Numbered from the stretch's first letter, positions 11,241-24,341 are shown. The stretch is 64,000 nt of DNA from Artocarpus heterophyllus (GCA_025403435.1 CM046331.1:26350693-26414692), one strand, 5' to 3'. Notes: generated from the letters alone by a model not told the origin. A program made the numbers and translations.

Positions 11241-12817
11241 CATTCTTGGAAGCGTTAATAAGACGGGGACCCTCGACTTTGTCACCAGTAGTAACTTTTT
11301 CAAATGTGCTAATGACTTTTAAACTTTACAAATTGGTCATTTGGTGCAATGTAGTTTGAACTACAAATTGTAGTTCAAGCCAAGTTTGATTTTGAATTTT
11401 ATGAGAGAGAACTCCTTAGAAAACTTAGTTTGAACTGCAAATTGTAGATCAAACCGCATTTGCAAAATAGCCTAGATATACGTTGGTCGGTCCGTTTGTT
11501 TTCGTTCAAAAAAGTCCACCTACAGTTACATGTCTTATGTTACTTTTTGGACCCCAAAAAAAACAAACAAAAGGATTACCATTACCTCTTACCAATTTCA
11601 AAAGTATTGTTGTTGGGGCAATTGAAAATTAGAGGGAAATTAACACTGTATGTGACAAACTAATTCAAGGGATAAATTTTCGTAAGTTGCTCTAAAACTA
11701 ATGAATGATTAAAAATAAGGGCAGGAAAAACTTAGAAAGATGAAATTTATACAAATACAAATCCTACGACTTTGTAGGTTGGTTCAACTGTGGTAAACCC
11801 ATTGCAGTATTTTGCAAGGAATAACTTGGCCAAAGGAGCTTCCAGATAAACAGAAGCTATTTCTCTGCTTCTAAGGGCTTGAGCATATTCTTCTTGGAGT
11901 TAAAACTCTTTATCCTACCTGGGTGGAAACCCAAGACTTCTCTTAAATAGCTTTTGAGATAGGACGCTCTACAATAGCCAACTAGGGCATTGCTGATCTG
12001 CAGTGCCTCAATATCTGGTTCTAGTTGTTCTACGGTCAGTATGCGTTTGTGTGATCACTACTGCCACGAACAGCCACACTAACATTGTTATTCTTGTCAA
12101 ATAACTATGTAAACTACCTCCTGTAATCAAATACATAAGCAAAATAAAAAAAGATGAGGCATATATTTCAGTCACAAAATCTACCTATATACGATATAAT
12201 AAAGCAATAAGACACTAGCGCCATACTAATAGAATGTGAGTCTCATAGTAAAGGAACTGCAAATTAAAAAGACCCACCTATTTTATTTGTTTTGTTGGTT
12301 AGTCCTAAGCATTATTCTATATAAAAAGACTTCAAACACTTATATTATCATGCATTTCTAGACGTCAAATCATATTAAAATCATGTCATGACTGAAAATA
12401 AAGAAAGAAACTATGCTCAATGGATCTTTATAAAAATCTCACAATTAGAGCAGCCAATTGGGTCTTTCTTTTAATGTGTGTATGTATGTATGCATGAATC
12501 CATCCTCATATATTATGGAAGACACTCATCTCCGAAGAGCGTCATAGCTACTAGCTTCTTAATAAAAATGAAAAATAAGCATTTAAATTTTTTTTTTTGG
12601 GTACAAAAAGGAGAGAAAATATGTATCATGATATCTTTCCACGTAGGGTGAAAATATTGGAGAAGGCTAACTCAATTAGTTTCTTTATTTGATCCAGTTT
12701 GGAGCCGTTGAGATCAAGGCAATGGTTTCGCCCATCAACCACTCAACAAATCCGTTGTAGAGGTTTACTACTAAAGGCTTCGGGACCAACCATGCTTTGT
12801 TTGCTGTGTTTGATTGT
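11241..12817. other. Non-coding spacer with a near-palindrome
   Basis: Contains a near-perfect palindrome at about 11350-11372 (ttgaactacaa / ttgtagttcaa arms) and a diverged second copy at about 11430-11453. No gene recognised in the remainder. Confidence 0.45.
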
Positions 12818-12959
12818 ACACCGTTTGGTATTGATTTAGTATTTTTTGAAAATATTTTTGTACATTTTTTAAAATAAAATTCTCAGTATAACTTCTCAAA
12901 AATTCTTATTTTTCAAAGTAAAACCATTTTCACATATTTTAAAAATACTACCAAACGGG
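12818..12959. repeat. MITE with CCGTTTGGTA terminal inverted repeats
   Basis: About 140 bp bounded by accgtttggtattg at the left and ctaccaaacggg at the right, which are inverse complements over roughly 10-12 bases. The arms also pair beyond that (tagtatttttt / aaaaatacta). AT-rich interior with no coding capacity. The short length and inverted termini fit a MITE; superfamily not determined. Confidence 0.65.
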
Positions 12960-14854
12960 TTATAGTTACCAAACCAGTTTCTGTGTATGGATGTGTGAAT
13001 TCCGCATGCTGATGTCGATATGCCACTGTTGCTTATCCCCTACTACACCATCAAAGTTCTGTTCCAATACGTAAAGAAATAGGCAAGTGAATCGACGTGT
13101 TAATCCATGAGGGAAAAAAATCGATAATTACTTCTATATGCTTTGCTTCAAAATCAGTGAAGATAGTAGTTTCCAGGTCTTGAGATAAATTTGCTGAACT
13201 CAATTATCTACGAAAATACATGGTCACTGTCCCTGAAAAGAAAATTGCCTATGTATGTCTTCGAAAAGGATGGTTTCAAGTTATATAACTGAAACCCGTG
13301 TATTTGTTTCCGATTATTTTCGTTTGTCTTTTCTAAAGTGTCGTCGTTTATTGTGTTCTTCTTTCATTTGTTTTGCCTTGTTGGATATTGAATTTTTTTT
13401 ATTTCTTTTTTTGTTTTTTAATCTTTTTAATGCATTAGAGTGAGGACTTGTTTGAGTTGTTTAGTGGGTGCTAACCTAATTGTTAAATTAGATACACACA
13501 CCTATATGAAGGTTTGTTTTTTATTCCCTCAAGAAGCAGCCTAAAAAGAGTATTTACAGAATTAGTAGGGTGCAAAATAATGTGCATCGAATAGTTTTAA
13601 ACCGCCTGATTTTATTTAGATTTCGTTAAATTAAGATGATACACACCTATAGCAAAAAAAAATTCAAACTATTTTTTTGATCGAGTATGAATTCTGATAT
13701 TATCTGACAATTCAAAACTATATATTACCAATAGAGTACTTTTGTACCCTACTATAAAATCTTCTATCCCCTATCGATCATGGAACCAAATATATTATTT
13801 ATAAGGATGGGTCTATTGACACTTATTTTTTTTACTTTTTCCACACTTGATAAATTTTTTTCATTACTAAATCACCTATTAATATAATTACTTCTAAGGT
13901 CAAAAGTATTTAAAAAATTACTCAGTACACACTCAATTTTTCCAAAAATTATTCTATCCTAAAGACTTTTGTGCTTCCTTTAAAAAAAAGAAGAAAAAAA
14001 AAATTTGTCTTACTTTTTGAAAAGAAATGGAAAATACATTTTTCAACATATCCCATAATTTTTTTCCCTTCATTATTCCTATTTTTTATTCAATTCTTGT
14101 TGTTTCTTATGCACGAATTAACATGTTTATTATATTGATTGTTTGCAAAAGGATTACGAGTTTACTTATCATAGTACTCAATTTTACTATTGTTAATGTA
14201 ATGAATTATGAAGAGTTATGAAAATCCACTATTTCTGGAATGCAACATTTTGCTGTTTAGGCGTGGATGCAATTATGATTAAACCTTGATAGAATGATTA
14301 ATCAATTTTTCCCGATCGTATTTAGGCGTAAATGCAGTTATGATTAAACCTTGGATGCAATTAGATTTTTGTGAGATTCCTACTGTGAAAAAGGAACTCG
14401 TTGGGAAATGACGAAAAAGTTTCAATAGTCGGTAAACGGAAATCCATATTACCTAAAGGAAAAAGTATATAAATCCATATACAAATCGTTTATATACTAA
14501 TGCATCCATATACTCGTGGATCAACATCAGTTTTTTATTTAAAGAAGTTATTCGATATCAATTATGACCAATAAAAATAGCCTAGTTGGTTATAAGTCCC
14601 TTCATAGGCTAAGGGTTCGGCTCATATTGAACCTTACTTCAACATATATGGCTAAAAGAGGAAAATGGGTGTAAAAAAAATTATGGATTTAGTTGGTGGG
14701 GTGGGTGAAAAAGAAAAAAAAAAAAACAACTCTACTTAATTGAAATGATTTTTTTAGGAATTTTAAGAGTGGTGTAACAAATAAATCAAAATTTGAAGTT
14801 TAATAAATGGGTGGTTAAAGTTTTTGTTTTGAAAAATGAAAATTTTTTAAAATT
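12960..14854. other. Non-coding AT-rich spacer
   Basis: No recognisable gene. A short direct repeat (ttaggcg-tg/aa-atgcagttatgattaaacc type) occurs at about 14258-14286 and 14324-14352. Small open frames are AT-rich accidents. Confidence 0.45.
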
Positions 14855-15625
14855 ATGCTGAGAGTGTTTTTAAAATTTTTTACTCAAAAAAAGTACAAAA
14901 ATATTTTCAAAAATTTTAAAAACAAAATCAAACAAGACCTAGGGTTATTCAAACCTCTCTCTCACACTCTCTCTCTAAAAACCTCTCAAAACTCAGTCTT
15001 TTTCTTACATCTTCTTGGCCACCTTCACTCCCGTTCATCTCTCAACCATAGCATTCCGACATTTGTGCCGAAGATCATGAACGATGAAGACATTGGTGAC
15101 GAAGATTTTTTACGAGGCAGCAGCTTGGTGATGAAGATCTGTTACGAGGCAGTAGTCGTCAATCACCGTGGGCGTCGGAGATTGATCCATGGAGCTAGTG
15201 CTCGTCGGCTCCAATCGTCTTTCTCGGCCACAATCTGCGGAGGTCGCGATTCGACATTCCGAGGAATCTTTTTCTCTCCTTTTGTTCATTCTCTGTTTCG
15301 TAGGCTGTTTCTTCTTCAACATGAGGCTCCGCCGGCGAGCTCGAACATTGCCGAAGGGAGATCATCGCTTGCTTGTCACGATTATCATTTGACAAAGCCA
15401 GATCTGCTCGCTCGTCGGGATTTTGATTCTGACGAAGCCAAATCAGGTGCTGTCGTTGTGGTTTTATTGTCCGGCCCAGAGCTACATCGTTCGTCGGAGA
15501 GAGGGAGGGAAGTCGAATCCGAGCTTGTTTCATCGCGCTGTCATTTTGTTGCTTGGCTAGAGCTACGTTGGCAGGCAACAGTGGGGAGAGAAAAAGAGAA
15601 AGAGGACAAAAAAAAGTCCCAGTAG
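14855..15625 (+). CDS. Unrecognised 256-codon open frame in a GC-rich island (doubtful)
   Basis: The longest open frame in the window outside the retroelements. The first ~45 codons are a K/F/N-rich AT-tract, followed by a CT-rich stretch and then a GC-richer part rich in R, S, L and H. I recognise no domain, signal peptide or catalytic motif. Overlapping frames of 154, 70 and 67 codons on both strands show that the openness comes from composition. CT-microsatellite followed by a GC-rich piece resembles the transcribed leader of plant LTR elements. More likely transposon leader than gene. Confidence 0.2.
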   Translation: MLRVFLKFFTQKKYKNIFKNFKNKIKQDLGLFKPLSHTLSLKTSQNSVFFLHLLGHLHSRSSLNHSIPTFVPKIMNDEDIGDEDFLRGSSLVMKICYEAVVVNHRGRRRLIHGASARRLQSSFSATICGGRDSTFRGIFFSPFVHSLFRRLFLLQHEAPPASSNIAEGRSSLACHDYHLTKPDLLARRDFDSDEAKSGAVVVVLLSGPELHRSSERGREVESELVSSRCHFVAWLELRWQATVGREKEKEDKKKSQ

Positions 15626-16660
15626 GGATATGAAAAATGTCCCTCCCAGACGTACACAAGAAAATATCTCAAAAGACACCACAATATATCTTGAAGAGAC
15701 ACAAAAGACAACGCACCATGTTTCATAGAGACATACAACATGTGCAAGAAGGAGGACATGTGACATACCCTCTCCTAGGAAGGACATGAAAATGTCCCGG
15801 AGGCACACGCCCGGAGGGATATGAACTAAGTTTGTGACATAAAAACTTTTCATATTTTTTAAAATAAATAAAAAATTATCTAAAAAGTTGTATTTATGTG
15901 AATTGCTTAAAAGTAAAATGGGGCTGGCAAAGACATCTCAAGTGAAAAAAAAAAAAAAAAGGAAAAAAAGAGTGACTCTTTCCTTCAAATGAATTTGCTC
16001 CACCAAAGCATAGGATGTGCCATTGAATGGGAAGAATTTGCATGGCAAATAAAATGGCAGTTCTTCTATGGTCACTAGGGATGCGCCATGTGGCATTCTT
16101 TTGAATTTTAAAATTTTTTTCATGTATTTGAGGTCTGTTTTTGCTCTTTTTTGTGCTGTTTTATTTTGTTTTTCTTCTAGATTTTAAATCTAAAATAAAA
16201 TAAAGAAACTAAAAATAATTATTTTATAAAAATAATTTTTACAATAATTTTAAAAAATTTATTTTACATTATAACACACAAAAAAACTAAAAATATATTA
16301 AAACTTCTAAAATTACCAAACCTTTATAATTCACACAGATATATTATTTTAGATTCGAGAATATTTTTAAAAATTACTAAAAATATTATAAAATATATTT
16401 ACAAACTAAAAACTTATTTTCAAACTTTTTAAGGTTAAAAATAAAATCACATAGGATTATTTTTCTGGTTTTAATTATTTTCAAACTTAGTAATTATTAA
16501 ACACAAAGAAATGATTCTAAAAATTACTAAAAATATTATTAAACATAAAATACACTGAAATACTATTTATTACATAAATGTTATAATTAAGGGATTTAAC
16601 GAGAAATATGAATACAAAATAGGGATCTTTAGTCTTAAAAAATATACATTTTTACAGTCT
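15626..16660. other. Non-coding; short palindromes then AT-rich spacer
   Basis: From 15626 to about 15840 the sequence repeatedly uses gggacat/atgtccc motifs, including the palindromes gggatatgaaaaatgtccc (about 15625-15643) and ggacatgaaaatgtcc (about 15782-15797). After 15840 it is A/T-rich with no gene. Confidence 0.5.
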
Positions 16661-16669
16661 CATAAGGAG

Positions 16670-16990
16670 TTGTCTGACTAGAAGCTGTGGCCTCTTTGGT
16701 TTGCTATTCGACAACTTTTGTCAACTATGGACCAATCTGATCGGCAAGTAACTCTTTCAAAACTATTTTGCTCCTAGGTTTAAAGTCCTTTATATAATGA
16801 TGCTCAAGAAAAGTGGCATTTCTTGATAGAAACACTTTCTTGTCTTGAGGACTATAGAATTACCCTTATCTTAAGGATAACCCACAAAGATGCAGACTTC
16901 TAAACGAGGTTTCAACTTCTCGATCTTAGCTTTTAACACATAAGCTGGACACCCCCATATGTAAATGTGTTGCAAACTAATTTCTTCTTT
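16670..16990 (-). pseudogene. Ty1/copia integrase C-terminal fragment (decayed)
   Basis: On the minus strand the frame reads SLQHIYIWGCPAYVLKAKI, EKLKPRLEVCIFVGYP, a stop, then DKGNSIVL and a degraded tail. The core is the diagnostic segment just after the copia integrase catalytic core (family form: HLHIWGCPAHV...LEPRTEVCLFVGYPKGT). The upstream catalytic part and downstream RT are absent, so this is an isolated relic of about 100 codons. The LTR-like DNA immediately to its right (17.0-17.73 kb) suggests an internally deleted copia element on the minus strand. Confidence 0.75.
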
Positions 16991-17731
16991 ATCTTTGAGT
17001 ACCATTGATTGTCTAATAGATAATCAATTCATGAACTTAATCACAAATTAAGCACTCTTATTATTCAAGCCCCAAATCAATACTCAAGAGAATTATTTAT
17101 CAACTTCTCACTAGAGAAAGAATGGATTCCATCTTGTAATACTAACATTCCTAGCTACTTACTTCATTATGCCTCCAAAATGCAAAGAACAAGATCAGAT
17201 TCTCAAATCTGTACAGGATAAATTAAAAGACATAAATCCATAAATATGAGTCTGCTAATAGCTTAAGATTAAGATCATCTTATATATGACCATCGGTCGA
17301 TGTAATTAGAACTTATTATATTTAATGAAAATTATTAGCTATTTATATCACATCATGTCCCAGTCCTATATAATGTCATTATGTATAGTACATTCATTTA
17401 ATAACTCATTATATTAACAGTTCGGATAAAATCGTTTCATTTATAATGAAAATGACCTGTACTAGTAATACTCAATTAAATATTCTATACTTTATTAAAT
17501 AATTGATTATATATTACTAGTCATTTTAATTATTATTTTTAAATATTATCCTTTTGTATATAACATTTATAAACAATATTTAAGATCGTATAGATAATTA
17601 CAGAATTTCACTGATGTTCATAGAGTATTCAAAATACATACACACATATATGATTAATAAAGTCATTTAATTTATTTTTAAATATATCATTTACAAAATA
17701 TCATATGTTTTAAGGGCATTTATTTTAACAG
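16991..17731 (-). mobile_element. Probable copia LTR remnant
   Basis: Read on the minus strand, the segment starts TGTTAAAATAAATGCCCTTA, like the TGTTAGACTAGGTGCCCTA start of the solo LTR at 6.3-8.4 kb. The body is AT-rich and non-coding and adjoins a copia integrase relic. The opposite boundary and a target duplication are not clear, so the extent is approximate. Confidence 0.45.
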
Positions 17732-18876
17732 AAAGTATAAACTAATCATCCAATTTTGCACAAATCACAAGTATGCTGAACTAATCACAAGTGCTCAAAA
17801 TATCAAATATAAATATATCAACTAATTACTAAAACACAATATCAAACTGACCAATTCAAGTGACTTCGAATTTGATCAAACAAGCAAAATATGAATCGTT
17901 ATAATAAAGAAAAGTAAGAGAAATAGATGGCAAACGTAATTTATCATGGTTCAACACTGCATCTATTTCACTGTCCCAAAGTAAGCCGCTATTTCAACTA
18001 TTCCTCTATGTCACTTCACTTTTGCGCACGATATCTCTAATGCAATCAGGCTGCTCTACTCGAGACCCACTAAATCTTCAGTAACCATCAATTTTAAGTT
18101 GGGTTTTGGTTGTCCACTTCACGCCAAATTTGCAAGGGTTGCTAATCTAATCTTGGTTTTGGATATCAAAGTTTCTGATCACTCAAGTATCTGTACAAAG
18201 TTAATCTGAATATAATTAATTTGAGAGTTGGAAGAGGTATAAACACACAATAAATGCTTATATCAAGTTTGGCTTAGAGAGTGACGTGTAAGAATGCTTC
18301 TTCATGATGAAATCATTAATCTATTTTTTTCTTGGAACAATATGAAAGGATATATTAGAGTTTCAATTAAGTTTAGAATATTCTCTATGGTTTTTCAGTA
18401 GTTTTTTATTTTAAAAAAACCCCCACATAAATAGGCTATAATGTAAGAAAAATCCAGTTTATATTCGCCATCCAACAGCGAGAAATATAGTCCCTTGAAC
18501 AATACTGATAGATCAGCGGATGACGTCCGGTCGACTGGTAGGTGACCGAGGGCATTTGCCATTCCAGAGTTCAGTAGAACATTGGTTGACTCAATAAACC
18601 TATCGGATTACCATATGATGTTGGCGCAATCTTCGTCCAAAATCGGGGTCCAATTTTTGGCACTTAGCAAATCTATTTTTCAACAAATTCGTTTTGATAA
18701 AATTTTAAAACATATTATATGTGTCAAAAATATTTTTCACTACAGAAAATATTTATAAACCTTCTATGTAATTTTGAAAAGTATTCAATTCTAAAATGTG
18801 TGTGCTTGTGTTTGTTGAGCCAAATTAAAAAAAAAAATTAAAAATTGCTCACACAATTAATAAGAGACTACAAAGA
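17732..18876. other. Non-coding, LTR-like debris
   Basis: The stretch from about 17930 (gtaatttatcatggttcaac) to 18650 resembles the U5 side of plant copia LTRs in reverse orientation, with a CA-rich patch and short GC-rich motifs. No borders, no coding frame. Similar text (atttataatggtttgactta) recurs at about 52970. Confidence 0.35.
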
Positions 18877-19025
18877 TGTTTAGTATGGTGGTTAGAATCA
18901 TTAGTAAGAACTGTAAACACTGTAGCATATAAGAGCTTTACACTGTAGTAACTTTTTTGCTTTTCTTGTAGCATGTAAGAGCTTTACACTGTTTCTAACT
19001 AAAAAGTTGGTTAGAACAAACTAAT
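18877..19025. repeat. MITE-like element, chacatgctacagt family (copy 2)
   Basis: Reverse-complement relative of the 553-708 copy. It contains two internal motifs, actgtagcatataagagctt and tgtagcatgtaagagctt, each followed by tacactgt. Flanking parts (ttagttagaa / ttctaactaa) also correspond. No coding capacity. Confidence 0.6.
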
Positions 19026-20395
19026 ATCAAATAGGTTATAAAAATGACATTACAACCTGCATGAACTAGTCCTCTGATTCTTCTTGTCTTGATTAAAATC
19101 TTATCCATCTTCAAAATTTATATTTCAAGAGCATAATCGATCATTCAACTTGTTTTCCCTCAAATCTTGAGTTGATAAATGCTTCTACAATTTGCATAGT
19201 TAAAAAAAAAAAAAAAAAAACTTAAGATTAAAAATTATTTGTAATCTTTATGTCTATTTTTTTTTTGTTATCATCAAAATTATCATTAAATTGTTGGATC
19301 CAACAAATAAGTGATTGACTGGTAAATCATTAAGTGATTTAAGTTAATCTATGATTTACTGAAAGTTATAATAAACACTAGTTTTGTCTTTTTGAGTTTA
19401 CCAATAAACTAAATGGGTTATTTAACTAATTCATAAAAAAACACTGTTCTTTATGTAGATAAAGACCCTACTTGTTTAAACTTCTTTTTTGTTTTTTTTT
19501 CAGTCCTTCATCAAAACTGGTCCTACACATGAATTATGTAAAGATAAAAATGTTGCAGGGCATTTACACACTAACATTCAAAGGTTTTGGTGCAACAACA
19601 TTAATAACATTATTTGATATGACAATGACTTCGAAAGAGCATCTTTTTAAAATAATTGATACATGAAATAAGCATCTTATTCTCCTATTATATATTTATA
19701 ATCTATAAGCATCATAAAAACAGTGGAGGGTTTTATCAGCTTTTGTTACAATGACATCTAACTTTCTTGTTTAGGATTTTCTGTTTTAATTTTTTTGAGA
19801 CAAAAAATCTTGTAGTTTCAAAAACTTTCTATTAGATAAATTTCTCTAATTTTCTCTTCAGAAAATTTTTCAAACATATATTTATTTTTTAAAAAATACG
19901 TAGTCTTCTAAAATATTATTTTCTCAACTCTTGCGCTAATAAATAAAGCTTTTGTTTCTTCAACTTCTTGCTTGCTTGTTTAATTTTCTTTTTTTTTTTT
20001 TGATGAAATCTTATATTTTCAAATGTTTTCATTAAACTTCTCTATTTTTTCCTTTTAAATTATTTTTTTCTCAGATACATCCTTTCCCATAAACATTTTA
20101 AAATAGTCCTGTATAATATTATTTTCTTAATGCTAACCCAAATAAATATGTTTCTAACAAATTTCCACATACTGAAATATTTTTTTTCTAAAATGTGACT
20201 TTTTTTTTTGAAATCTTATATTGATTATTTAAGTGTTTTGGTTCAAATGAAATAACTCTGTTACTTTGACCAGTGGAAGTTCAACACATGTTTTCTTAGA
20301 CTTTTTGCTTTTATTAACTTTATTAGTCCAAGAACTAAAAGCATTGAGTTTTTTTCCCGCTTGACAGATTTACTTCTGAACTTTGAATTTTTTTT
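19026..20395. other. T-rich non-coding spacer
   Basis: Long T-rich tracts. Between about 19790 and 20230 there are loosely repeated passages (tttttttgatgaaatcttat type), suggesting an old tandem duplication. No gene. Confidence 0.45.
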
Positions 20396-20480
20396 CAAGT
20401 TTTAGTCCCTAACACTAAAGTTAATAAATGCCTTCAAAACTTTTATCCAAACACTTCCCAATACAATACTAGATGATTTT

Positions 20481-20523
<43 letters not shown>

Positions 20524-20703
20524 ATAGTTACATTGAATGCCAAATGTTGTTTTTGCTATTGTTAAAAACTGTTAAAAGCAAGAATTTACCTTTAATGTAA
20601 TTATTTCTATTAAAATTCACTTTCACTGCGTTTGGGGCATGTTTAATTATCTCTTGAAGTTCCAGAAGCCATTGTCAATTTTAGTGTCAGGAACTAAAAC
20701 TTG
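20396..20703. repeat. MITE, 308 bp, with ~25-bp terminal inverted repeats
   Basis: The left end caagttttagtccctaacac (20396 onward) is the inverse complement of the right end gtgtcaggaactaaaacttg (to 20703) with a few mismatches. The interior is non-coding and includes an AT microsatellite (20484-20519). Size and termini fit a MITE; the flanks are T- and A-runs, so a target duplication cannot be judged. Confidence 0.7.
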
Positions 20704-21530
20704 TAAAAAAAAAAAAAAAAAAGAAAGAAAAAAAGATTGGCTAAAGTAAAAAATTTAAAGACCAAAAGGGCACTATGCTCTGTGCGCAAGGATTAATAAT
20801 GCTACTTACCCTTTCAAAAGTCTTTTGCTTTCTTTTCAAAAATCTCGTTTTTAAATCATGCATGGTTAAATATTTTTTTACCTGCTTCAATCTCAATTGT
20901 CATCTTTATTTTTTATTTATAAAATGACACAAGCTAAAAAAAAATTAGACCTGTTTTTTTTTTTTTTGCTTTCTTTTTGAAAAATTTTGCATTTTTTAAA
21001 TCCAGCCTTCTAAAATTTTTTTCTTTGTATTTTTAATTTGTAGAATGACACATGCTATGACATGTGTTATTTTTTTTTGAAATTTTTTTTAAGAATAATT
21101 AACTATAAGAAAATACTATTGTTCCAAAAATATTTTTTACAAAATAATTAACAACAAGAAAGTGATGTTGACAATATGGTAACGTAAATGTAAAAGACAA
21201 AAACAAAAAACAAAAAACAAAACAAAAACAAGAAGTTTAGAATTTACATCACTTCATCCGTGCATGAGTGCTAGTACATATATAGATAAATCTATGGTAT
21301 ATCTTTTTTTACCTTTTCTACGCACATGACACATGTACATATATAAAGGACGATAGAGCAAAACAATAAATTTAGGCTAAATTTAGTAAGTAATATCATA
21401 TAGTTTTAAAATGTGTAATATATAGCATATCAAGAGAAATTTAGTAATATTTTATGAGAAATTAAGAACAAAAATCCTAAAATACCTCAACTTCTTTATC
21501 TTCTATATCTCTCACTCTTTTCCCTTCGTG
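20704..21530. other. AT-rich non-coding spacer
   Basis: A- and T-runs and a caaaaa-rich tract near 21196-21232. No gene. Confidence 0.45.
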
Positions 21531-21531
21531 T

Positions 21532-22030
21532 AAATACAATATTTATCGAGAAATATTGTATTTACGGTACAAATATAAAAATTCATCGCACGACTTCGCC
21601 GGACAGTCGATAGCTGAGAAATACAATATTTATCAATAAATGTAGTATTTACCATGTAAAAACAAAAATTCATTGCCGACTTCGATGGACCACCAATGGC
21701 TGAGAAATACAATATTTATGAGGAAATATCATATTTATTATGCAATATAAAAATTTACCCGCGACTTTACCGACTTGCCGGAGGTCGAGAATTACAATAT
21801 TTATCAAGAAATATCGTATTTACTATGTAAATACAAAATTTCACTGGCTACTTTGCCGGCGGTTGAGAAATACAGTATTACTCATGTAATACTATATTAC
21901 TATATACATATAAAAATTCACCAGCGACTTCATCAAACCATTGGTGATCGAAAAATACAATATTAACCTAATAATATTGTATTACGATCTAAAAACAAAA
22001 TTCACTGTCAATTGTTATGGACCATCAACG
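21532..22030. repeat. Minisatellite of ~86-bp palindromic units (about six copies)
   Basis: Six diverged units begin with aaatacaatattt or close variants at 21532, 21619, 21705, 21790, 21868 and 21953 (spacings 87, 86, 85, 78, 85). Each unit has an AT-rich dyad followed by a GC-richer link (ttcatcg...cgacttcgccgg...cgatagctgag type). In unit 1 the dyad is perfect: arms 21532-21544 and 21551-21563 (13 bp each) around a 6-base loop. Later units have decayed arms. It lies in spacer DNA with no adjacent gene. Confidence 0.8.
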
Positions 22031-24279
22031 GCCAAAAACTTATATTAGCTACTGTTTGGCAATAAAAACTGCTATTTTGTATAACTTCTAATATATAAAT
22101 GTATTGGCCGGCTTGGCGGGCCAAGTGGGCCTGCCTGCCTGCCCAAAAATTTACTCCTGCACCGGACCTAGGCTATGCTATAACGGAATAGTAGTTGTTG
22201 GACAATAATACACTGGAACAACTGACAACAAATACAGCACTAGATATTACACAAAAGAGCCCAACTTGCACACTTTCTCACTCCTCTAATTTCACCACTA
22301 CAAACAATCTAAGTTACATTATCACACGCCATTTCCATGACTTTTAGTAGTACTTGGCGTTTTTAGGTGCGCTCATTTACATTTGTGCACAGAGATAGGC
22401 TTTGCTAAGAGAACACCCCTTGCTTCTAGTACCACCACTGTTGCACAGTGCAAAAATATACCAAGTTGATGGCGTGTCTTCAACACTTTGGCTCTGTCAC
22501 AGAGACTGATCTTTTCTGATCAAGTTTTCACACACGAATATCTTAATTTTTAAAGTCACTTTAACTTGTTTTTTTGGCGTTTTGAAAGTTTCCTTGTTTT
22601 TTTATACCATTGCTTATTCCTGAAAGAAACAAAAAGGAGGGAAAAAAAAAAAAAAAGAGTCCACGTCACGTGTCAAAGAAAGAACAAAATTAGTAACTAA
22701 GCACATTAATATATGGACAAGTGTTAGATCAAAATGTTCTACCAAAAAAAAGTATTAGATCAAAACAATACTCCATACTTATGTTAAAGAATGTTTCAGC
22801 CCGTGCCAAGTTTTGTTAATTACAAGGGCAATTCTAGCGGAAGGATCTTAAAATTCTTTCGACTGTCAGATTTTTATTAAATATTATTTATTATGTTTAT
22901 TTTTTTTATTTTGATGTAAGATGAATAGATTCAACAGCCACAAACATACACTTATTTTGCATGAAATCTTACGTGAAAAAGACTCAAATTAGGTTGAATA
23001 GTCATGTTATAATTAAGGGCATCGTGACAGAAATAGGCCCTTTTAATGGACCAATAATTGATAGCCGATCATAAATATATGCGTTAACGTATGCGGATGA
23101 ATATTAAATACTGCTACTGAATCTGACAATTACCAATATCACATCATCTGTATTGAATATATTTAACTGCAACCAATGTCGTTGTGCTAAACTGAAAAAA
23201 AAAAAAAAAAAAAAATCCTTGCTTTTTCGTCTCTGAAAAAGAGTAAATAATGAAAGGTGTTAAGATCAAATTATTGATCATGAGAAGAAATAAAAAGATA
23301 AAGTCATTGGGAGTCGAGAGCACCACAGACAATTATCTTGTTTCCAGATGCTCCAAAGCCCAGCTTTTGGTATGAAGTGTGAATTGGATTTTGGGCAACT
23401 TTTCATCTCTTTTTTTTTTTTCACTTGTTTCAGAGACACAATTTACCCGCAGGAAAAAAAAAAAAAAAACACATCAAAAACGGCACACAAAATTCAATAG
23501 ATAGAAAGTCCACAAAACTTGCACCAATATAGTACCACCCGCGTGCTACGCCGTTTCCATGCATATAAATTGGACCCCATTTCAATTTTTGTCCCAAAAT
23601 GTTCAGACAAAAATTAGACCGAGCTCATTAAAAAAAAAAGAAAGGAAAGAAAGAGACCCAAAACTTTAAAGAGCATTACTCGTTGTAATTCCAAAACATA
23701 AACAGAACAATGTTCTTAAATTTATAAGATGTTTGATAAAATAATTAAAATTATTGATTAAAATTATTTTTATTTTATATTATAATATTTTTTTTATTGT
23801 TATTGTATAATATATGAGAATTTTATACTAATTATAACTTTAAAAAAAGTCTAAATTACAGCCATAAAACACCCTCTTGACCTCAGACATGGGAAAGGAG
23901 CAGACCATATTCATCATCACTATCATTATGAGTTTTCCCTTAATGGATGACTTCCAATGGGAAAAACTACAAAAGCAATGCAGTCCATAAGAGGACAAAA
24001 AACTGGTAATATTATTATTATATGCGAAGATCTGTCTGGGGGTTTGGGTGATGTGCAAAAGATCAGGATTGATTTCTTCTTCTTCTTTTCTTTTTTCTTT
24101 TTTTTTGTTCCTTTTTCTGATTGTGATGGGCTTTGTTGTTGTTTAGGTATTTGTCCTTTTCGTGAAAATGCATCTTCACAAGGATTTTGGGGTGAGTTAA
24201 AGCCTGTTGTTCTTTTCTCAACCCAGCTTGCAGTGGATTTTAACTTATTACACCTTCGGAAGGCTATAGCAATTAGCTA

Positions 24280-24285
<6 letters not shown>
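22031..24285. other. Non-coding spacer
   Basis: Holds a short GC-rich patch (ggccggcttggcgggcc, about 22109-22125), several A- and T-homopolymers and no recognisable gene. The open frame from 23957 is broken up by T-runs and a microsatellite and has no homology I recognise. Confidence 0.45.

Positions 24286-24339
<54 letters not shown>
24286..24339. repeat. Compound microsatellite (CT)n(CA)n
   Basis: An uninterrupted CT run (24286-24318) passes directly into a CA run (24318-24339). Confidence 0.95.

Positions 24340-24341
<2 letters not shown>

Noticed and set aside
14855..15625. 256-codon frame as a genuine novel gene
   Set aside because: Kept only as a doubtful entry: AT-tract N-terminus, overlapping frames on both strands and no recognisable domain argue for a transposon leader.
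21532..22030. CRISPR-like array
   Set aside because: Spacing is regular but the intervening sequences are themselves homologous between units, and the context is a plant nuclear genome; it is a minisatellite.
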